7,174 nt of DNA, taken from an uncultured Treponema sp. (GTDB lineage: Bacteria > Spirochaetota > Spirochaetia > Treponematales > Treponemataceae). The DNA is taken from contig CAKZZK010000130.1 of assembly GCA_937885235.1 (NCBI GenBank), forward strand, positions 1 through 7,174, in the 5' to 3' direction. The position numbers were made by a program, and so were the translations under genes. The notes under the pieces were generated by a model. That model worked only from the letters and a program-made list of their open reading frames with translations. It made no database searches and was not told where the DNA came from. Below, in pieces: positions 5,687 to 7,174 of this stretch. Every line of letters begins with the position of its first letter. Positions within the stretch are counted from its first letter, which is position 1.

Positions 5687-7000
5687 TTAGTAGCCCAGCG
5701 TAGAGGCAACCTGAGACTTGAAGTCGTCAAGCGCCTGCTGCTTTGTCTTTTCACCGTTTGCATAAGCGGTTACAGACTCGTTGAAGAGGGCTTCAATCTG
5801 CTGGTCGGAACCCTGAACCAAGCTTCCGTCAATTCCCTTTGCCATCTCGCAGAACTCTGCATAGTGGTTCTGTCCGCCGAGGTACGGCTCAGAGAAGGTA
5901 TCCTTGAGTGCATTCTGAACATTCAGGTTACCCACGGTGTCTCCAGACTTCTTTGCATACGCAGTGAGGAAGGTGTCATCGGTGGCAAGATATTTGATCA
6001 TCTCTTTTGCTGCGGCAGGGTTCTTTGTTCCCTTCCATGCGCCAATCCAAGTACCGCCCCAGTAGTAGTTTGCAGGACCTGCGCACATAGCCCAGTCGCC
6101 AGAGGTATCAGGAGCATTCTGCTTGAGGGTATAGTGAAGCCCCCAAGTCGGCAGGAGGTAGCAGAAGACTTCGATAGGGTTCCCCTTCTCGTCTTTGAGG
6201 GTGCCGTTCATACCGGCAAACCAGCCTTCTGACCACTGCTGCACGCGGCCTTCCATATTCTCGTCATGGAGGAGCTTACACATATCCATATACTTGTCCA
6301 TTGCGGGATCAATCACGAGCTTGTCGTTCACAACCCACGGATCCTTGCGTGCGCCCTTGTACGGCATAAACATATCGCCAGTGGAAGAAACGATGTCGCA
6401 GAGACCGTTTGACTTCTTCTTGAGCTCGCGGGCTGTTGCCACGAAGGTGTCGAGGTCTTTCACATACTTCTGAACTTCTTTCGGATCATCGGTGCCGAGG
6501 TACTTCTTTGCAAGGCTTCTTCTATAGAAGAGAGCACCCGGGCAGACCTGCCATGCCATACCGTATACATGGCCATCGGCAGAACCTATTTTCATCGGAT
6601 AATCAGCCATCTTGCTCTTCACTTCTGCATACACATCATCAAGCGGCAAGAGCAGGCCGGATTCAATATACTTGCGGACAAATGCGTTTTCAAGAGCGAA
6701 AACATCGGGACATCCCTGACCTGCGGCAAGCACGGGATCAAGCTTGCTCGGGAACTGGTCGGTCGGAGTCATGGAATACTCTACTTCTACATCCGGATGG
6801 GCGGGCTTGTAGTAGTCATTGATCATTCCCTCCAGCTCATCGGTAAATGACCACACCACGAGCTTGTTGCTTCCACCTGCTTTAGCGGAAGAGCCACCTG
6901 AAGTTCCGCCCCCCCCCGTCGTTGTGGTTTCTTTCTTTCCGCACCCCATGAGTGCTACTGCTGACACGATTGCTGCTGCCGCCAACAAAACCTTCTTCAT
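5687..7000 (-). CDS. Carbohydrate ABC transporter substrate-binding lipoprotein
   Basis: This is the extracytoplasmic sugar-binding subunit (family 1, MalE-like), 437 residues. The N-terminus MKKVLLAAAAIVSAVALMGC is a lipoprotein signal with lipobox LMG-C, so cleavage and lipid attachment would be at C20. Residues 21-44 are a flexible linker of Lys, Thr, Gly and Ser, and the mature two-lobed domain begins at NKLVVWSFTDE (45-55). The chain is rich in tryptophan (W150, W222, W256, W260, W286, W303, W314, W318, W322), as expected for sugar stacking. The start at 7000 is supported by GGAGG 9 bases upstream and by the signal peptide. It is the first gene of the operon, under the consensus promoter and operator at 7040-7094. 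Substrate is probably a xylan- or arabinose-containing oligosaccharide, inferred only from the GH43 neighbour. A G9 run in the linker (6909-6917) is an unstable site. Confidence 0.95.
   Translation of the reverse strand: MKKVLLAAAAIVSAVALMGCGKKETTTTGGGGTSGGSSAKAGGSNKLVVWSFTDELEGMINDYYKPAHPDVEVEYSMTPTDQFPSKLDPVLAAGQGCPDVFALENAFVRKYIESGLLLPLDDVYAEVKSKMADYPMKIGSADGHVYGMAWQVCPGALFYRRSLAKKYLGTDDPKEVQKYVKDLDTFVATARELKKKSNGLCDIVSSTGDMFMPYKGARKDPWVVNDKLVIDPAMDKYMDMCKLLHDENMEGRVQQWSEGWFAGMNGTLKDEKGNPIEVFCYLLPTWGLHYTLKQNAPDTSGDWAMCAGPANYYWGGTWIGAWKGTKNPAAAKEMIKYLATDDTFLTAYAKKSGDTVGNLNVQNALKDTFSEPYLGGQNHYAEFCEMAKGIDGSLVQGSDQQIEALFNESVTAYANGEKTKQQALDDFKSQVASTLGY
6909..6917 (-). repeat. G9 homopolymer inside the lipoprotein linker
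   Basis: Nine consecutive Gs on the coding strand encode part of the Thr-Gly-Gly-Gly-Gly linker, 11 codons after the start of the mature protein. One extra G would bring a TAA into frame nine codons after the tract (after CTCTTCCGC), and one fewer would run to a TGA in the ensuing region near 6827. Either change removes the whole binding domain while leaving the signal peptide. Read-out is direct; any role in switching is inference. Confidence 0.85.
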
Positions 7001-7009
7001 TTACTGATT

Positions 7010-7014
7010 CCTCC
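7010..7014 (-). promoter_or_regulatory. Ribosome binding site of the binding-protein gene
   Basis: This is GGAGG, the canonical sequence, 9 bases before the ATG at 7000. It is the only one of the operon's visible sites with the standard form; the two permeases and the regulator use G-runs instead, which may add to the higher expected yield of the binding protein. Confidence 0.8.
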
Positions 7015-7039
7015 TGACTCTCTCCACTCGTAAAATATC

Positions 7040-7057
7040 AAGGCAACCGATTGCCTT
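7040..7057 (-). promoter_or_regulatory. LacI-family operator at the operon start
   Basis: AAGGCAACCGATTGCCTT is an 18-bp palindrome: seven outer bases on each side match as an inverted repeat and the central step is CG, the feature LacI-family hinge helices recognise. It covers about +3 to +20 of the predicted transcript, the classical place for a repressor that blocks initiation or early elongation. The regulator encoded at 1059-2066 in the same cassette is the obvious candidate. I did not see a second copy in the other intergenic gaps. Confidence 0.8.
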
Positions 7058-7066
7058 ACAGATATT

Positions 7067-7094
7067 ATTATACCATAGGATGGAATCTTGTCAA
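7067..7094 (-). promoter_or_regulatory. Consensus promoter of the sugar-uptake operon
   Basis: TTGACA (7094-7089) and TATAAT (7072-7067) both match the housekeeping sigma consensus perfectly, with a 16-bp spacer. The start of transcription falls near 7060, giving a leader of about 60 nt that carries the operator palindrome at its 5' end and the ribosome site at its 3' end. So strong a promoter only makes sense if it is repressed most of the time, which fits the operator next to it. Confidence 0.9.
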
Positions 7095-7096
7095 GG

Positions 7097-7129
7097 AAAA
7101 ATATAAATTTTTATTATAAATATATTATT
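7097..7129 (-). promoter_or_regulatory. A/T-only tract upstream of the operon promoter (UP-element-like)
   Basis: Thirty-three bases are entirely A or T and begin 3 bases upstream of the -35 box, with TATAAAT occurring twice 13 bp apart (7102-7108 and 7115-7121). The position and composition fit an UP element contacted by the RNA polymerase alpha subunits, or simply bent promoter DNA. Beyond it (7130-7174) I see only short inverted repeats (GTCGC/GCGAC and CGAC/GTCG) cut off by the window edge, and no gene. Confidence 0.5.
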
Positions 7130-7174
7130 CGTAAGGGAATTTGTCGCAAGAATTCGAAAGCGACTTTGTCGTAT

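Noticed and set aside
5606..6232. Plus-strand open frame of 208 codons beginning near the intergenic hairpin
   Set aside because: It starts inside the hairpin, has no ribosome site, and lies antisense to the binding-protein gene.
7113..7118. Second TATAAT in the A/T tract as an upstream -10 box
   Set aside because: No -35-like hexamer at 15-19 bp; a match is expected by chance in a pure A/T stretch.
7143..7171. Short inverted repeats GTCGC/GCGAC and CGAC/GTCG at the right edge
   Set aside because: Stems of only 4-5 bp, no T-tract, and the context is cut by the window end, so neither a terminator nor a second operator can be supported.

Overview
The window is an ordinary-looking bacterial chromosome segment of roughly 50% G+C with every gene on the minus strand, so it reads right to left. 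No gene is broken except the tRNA cut by the left edge. The genus cannot be proven from the sequence. The lipoprotein-type binding protein, the long 'GGIN' type serine acetyltransferase and the xylan-sugar cassette without an ATPase best fit a host-associated or gut spirochaete of the Treponema type. A clostridial host is the main alternative. This is inference.

Right part (about 7174 to 2153): a pentose-oligosaccharide uptake operon. It begins at a consensus promoter (TTGACA, 16 bp, TATAAT) flanked upstream by a 33-bp pure A/T stretch and downstream by an 18-bp palindromic operator of LacI-family type. Then come a substrate-binding lipoprotein, a strong 14-bp hairpin, two membrane permeases (MalF-like and MalG-like) packed end to end, and a cytoplasmic GH43 beta-xylosidase/arabinofuranosidase. 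The lipoprotein catches an oligosaccharide, probably from xylan, outside the membrane. The permeases import it, using an ATPase encoded elsewhere, and the GH43 enzyme cuts it to pentoses in the cytoplasm.

Middle (2152 to 1059): a terminator-like hairpin, then a LacI-family regulator that ends the cassette. The operator over the start of the first gene's transcript is its likely target.

Left part (1058 to 1): serine O-acetyltransferase (cysteine synthesis), with its own near-consensus promoter placed so that the predicted transcript starts on the ATG, followed by a tRNA-Thr(GGT) gene with its own near-consensus promoter. The tRNA continues past the left edge. These two are housekeeping neighbours and have no evident link to the sugar operon.

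I did not find a clearly novel system. The points most worth checking are a G9 tract just after the lipoprotein signal peptide (possible on/off switching), the operator that also forms a 5' mRNA hairpin, the predicted leaderless serine acetyltransferase transcript, and two intergenic hairpins that may set unequal expression within the operon. No stretch over 300 bases lacks a gene; the longest gap is 7001-7174, which holds the operon's control region.
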